Position numbers and translations under genes: made by a program. DNA of 64,000 nucleotides, taken from assembly GCA_002713145.1 (NCBI GenBank), contig PAVS01000012.1, positions 1 through 64,000 on the forward strand. Reading direction: 5' to 3'. Each line of letters begins with the position of its first letter. The first letter of the stretch is position 1. Shown piece after piece: positions 63,111 through 64,000 of the stretch. Source of the DNA: Halobacteriovoraceae bacterium. Its GTDB lineage: Bacteria; Bdellovibrionota; Bacteriovoracia; Bacteriovoracales; Bacteriovoracaceae. The notes below the pieces were generated by a model. That model did not search any database and was not told where the DNA came from. It worked only from the letters and a program-made list of their open reading frames with translations.

Positions 63111-64000
63111 TTATTGATTGTGAGATAATCTTAGTTCAAACTCAGTACCATTTTGTTCATCACTTTTGACACTGATTTTACCATTATGAGCCTTGGCAAC
63201 GGAATTTACCAGATGCAAACCAATACCCCACCCTTCACTGGATAAACTCGCCAATGAACTTCCTCGACTTGAAAATTCAAAAATATTAGAAATTTCTTCT
63301 TCAGAGATTGGATTACCAAAGTTGTGAACACTCACGTTTAATTGTGAATCATCTTCATGTACTTTTAAAGTTATGGGCCTGGAAGTATCGCCGTATTTTA
63401 TAGCATTTTGAATCAAGTTAGTGATAGCCCGAAAAATAGAATCTTTATGTCCAAAAACGTTAAACTGATTCTCATTCAAATTATGATTAATCTCTATCTG
63501 CTTTAGCTTCACAACTTCTTTTAAATAGTAGCTAAGATAATCGTTAAGAACGAAATTTTCTTTTTTAAGTTTTTTGTTGTTATTTAAGTTTGAAAGCTTC
63601 CAATTCAAAATATTATCAACTATTTTAATTCCATCATCAGAACATTTTGAGATAGAGCGCAAAGCCTCTTCTTGCAAATTTTTATCATCAACAGATTGAG
63701 AGAACTCAGCCCATCCTTTAATCGTCCCTAAAGGTCCTCTAAGATCATGCAGCAACATTGACACTGTTTTTTCCCAATCGTCTTTTTCTTTTTTCTGCTG
63801 CTCAAGGGCAATATTAAGTTCTATCTCACTCATGGCTGATTGAGTGAGAGTTTTTAAGATTTCGATATCATCAGCTGACCACTCTCTCACTTGATCTGAA
63901 ACAGCACAAAAAGCACCTAGATTATGTCCTTGCTTCGTTAAAAGTGGAACTCCCAGATAGCCGACTAAGTTCAGAGCTGGGACAGCGGGGTTATTGGCCA
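63111..64000 (-). CDS. GAF-domain sensor histidine kinase, 5' end beyond the window
   Basis: The frame runs to the right edge: upstream of a GTG at 63890 the protein continues as GVPLLTKQGHNLGAFCAV, the end of a GAF domain, so the GTG is internal. After a helical linker come the H box LLHDLRGPLGTIKGW, the N box ITNLIQNAIKYG and the G box GWGIGLHLV. It autophosphorylates and passes phosphate to a response regulator, none of which is adjacent. The C-terminus is complete. Confidence 0.9.
   Translation of the reverse strand, partial: ANNPAVPALNLVGYLGVPLLTKQGHNLGAFCAVSDQVREWSADDIEILKTLTQSAMSEIELNIALEQQKKEKDDWEKTVSMLLHDLRGPLGTIKGWAEFSQSVDDKNLQEEALRSISKCSDDGIKIVDNILNWKLSNLNNNKKLKKENFVLNDYLSYYLKEVVKLKQIEINHNLNENQFNVFGHKDSIFRAITNLIQNAIKYGDTSRPITLKVHEDDSQLNVSVHNFGNPISEEEISNIFEFSSRGSSLASLSSEGWGIGLHLVNSVAKAHNGKISVKSDEQNGTEFELRLSHNQ

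Noticed and set aside
63088..63122. Inverted repeat ATCTCAATCA / TGATTGTGAGAT after the histidine kinase
   Set aside because: It has a two-base bulge, no T-run and extends into the coding end; too weak to call a terminator.
1..64000. CRISPR arrays, rRNA, tRNA, insertion sequences or prophage genes
   Set aside because: No spaced repeats, transposase, integrase or recognisable RNA gene was found by reading both strands; a tRNA could still be missed without a folding search.

Overview
The window is AT-rich, densely packed bacterial chromosome, with many start/stop overlaps of the TAATG or ATGA type. Several features suggest a Gram-negative, didermic, probably gliding and possibly predatory delta-like lineage (Bdellovibrionota / Bacteriovorax-Halobacteriovorax type). 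These are a ten-gene locus resembling the Agl/Glt gliding machinery, many lipoproteins and secreted hydrolases, a LexA/DinB pair and two matches to the sigma-54 promoter consensus. The taxonomic assignment is inference; no rRNA or tRNA gene was seen.

Region 1-10722 (+ strand) is one tightly coupled operon: a VWA surface protein with an acidic repeat, an outer-membrane beta-barrel protein, TPR proteins, a TolQ/ExbB-type motor subunit, two ExbD/TolR subunits and an FHA/TonB-like coupling protein. Together they look like an envelope-spanning machine driven by proton-motive force. It is followed by a MscS channel, a Nudix hydrolase and a secreted protein behind a sigma-54-like promoter.

Region 12876-24349 is accessory in character. 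Two Crp/Fnr-type regulators (12876-13478 and 21206-21868) bracket an eight-gene minus-strand operon. It encodes four glycosyltransferases, a YqcI/YcgG (GntA-like) haem N-oxygenase, a DUF1989 protein, a potassium-channel-like protein and a YdcZ-type transporter. A response regulator with an apparent frameshift, a further glycosyltransferase and a MATE exporter lie alongside. Near-identical GTGA-N6-TCAC palindromes occur in the regulator/response-regulator intergenic region and just upstream of the operon, so the block reads as one regulon that may make a glycosylated product or surface glycan.

Region 24427-36137 mixes housekeeping and secreted functions: a secreted phospholipase D-like protein, YjbQ, a tRNA-dihydrouridine synthase, an oligopeptide-binding protein, a class II amidotransferase, an MBOAT acyltransferase, and DinB/LexA. 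The lexA-dinB intergenic region carries two pairs of 11-bp direct repeats. A 640-bp intergenic region holds tandem repeats, a sigma-54 promoter and a foldable leader ahead of a metzincin-like lipoprotein.

Region 36194-64000 holds uridine kinase, a penicillin-acylase-family hydrolase, a minus-strand HD/ProB/OYE/DsbA-like operon, aconitase, detoxification and stress proteins (GST, PNPOx-like, PfpI), a novel-looking FNRYDIKDF repeat protein, an OmpA-like lipoprotein, a dihaem peroxidase-like cytochrome, a SulP transporter, an adenylyl cyclase, a fatty-acid-hydroxylase-like protein and an ABC-F ATPase. It ends with a group of envelope hydrolase-like proteins and a truncated GAF histidine kinase.
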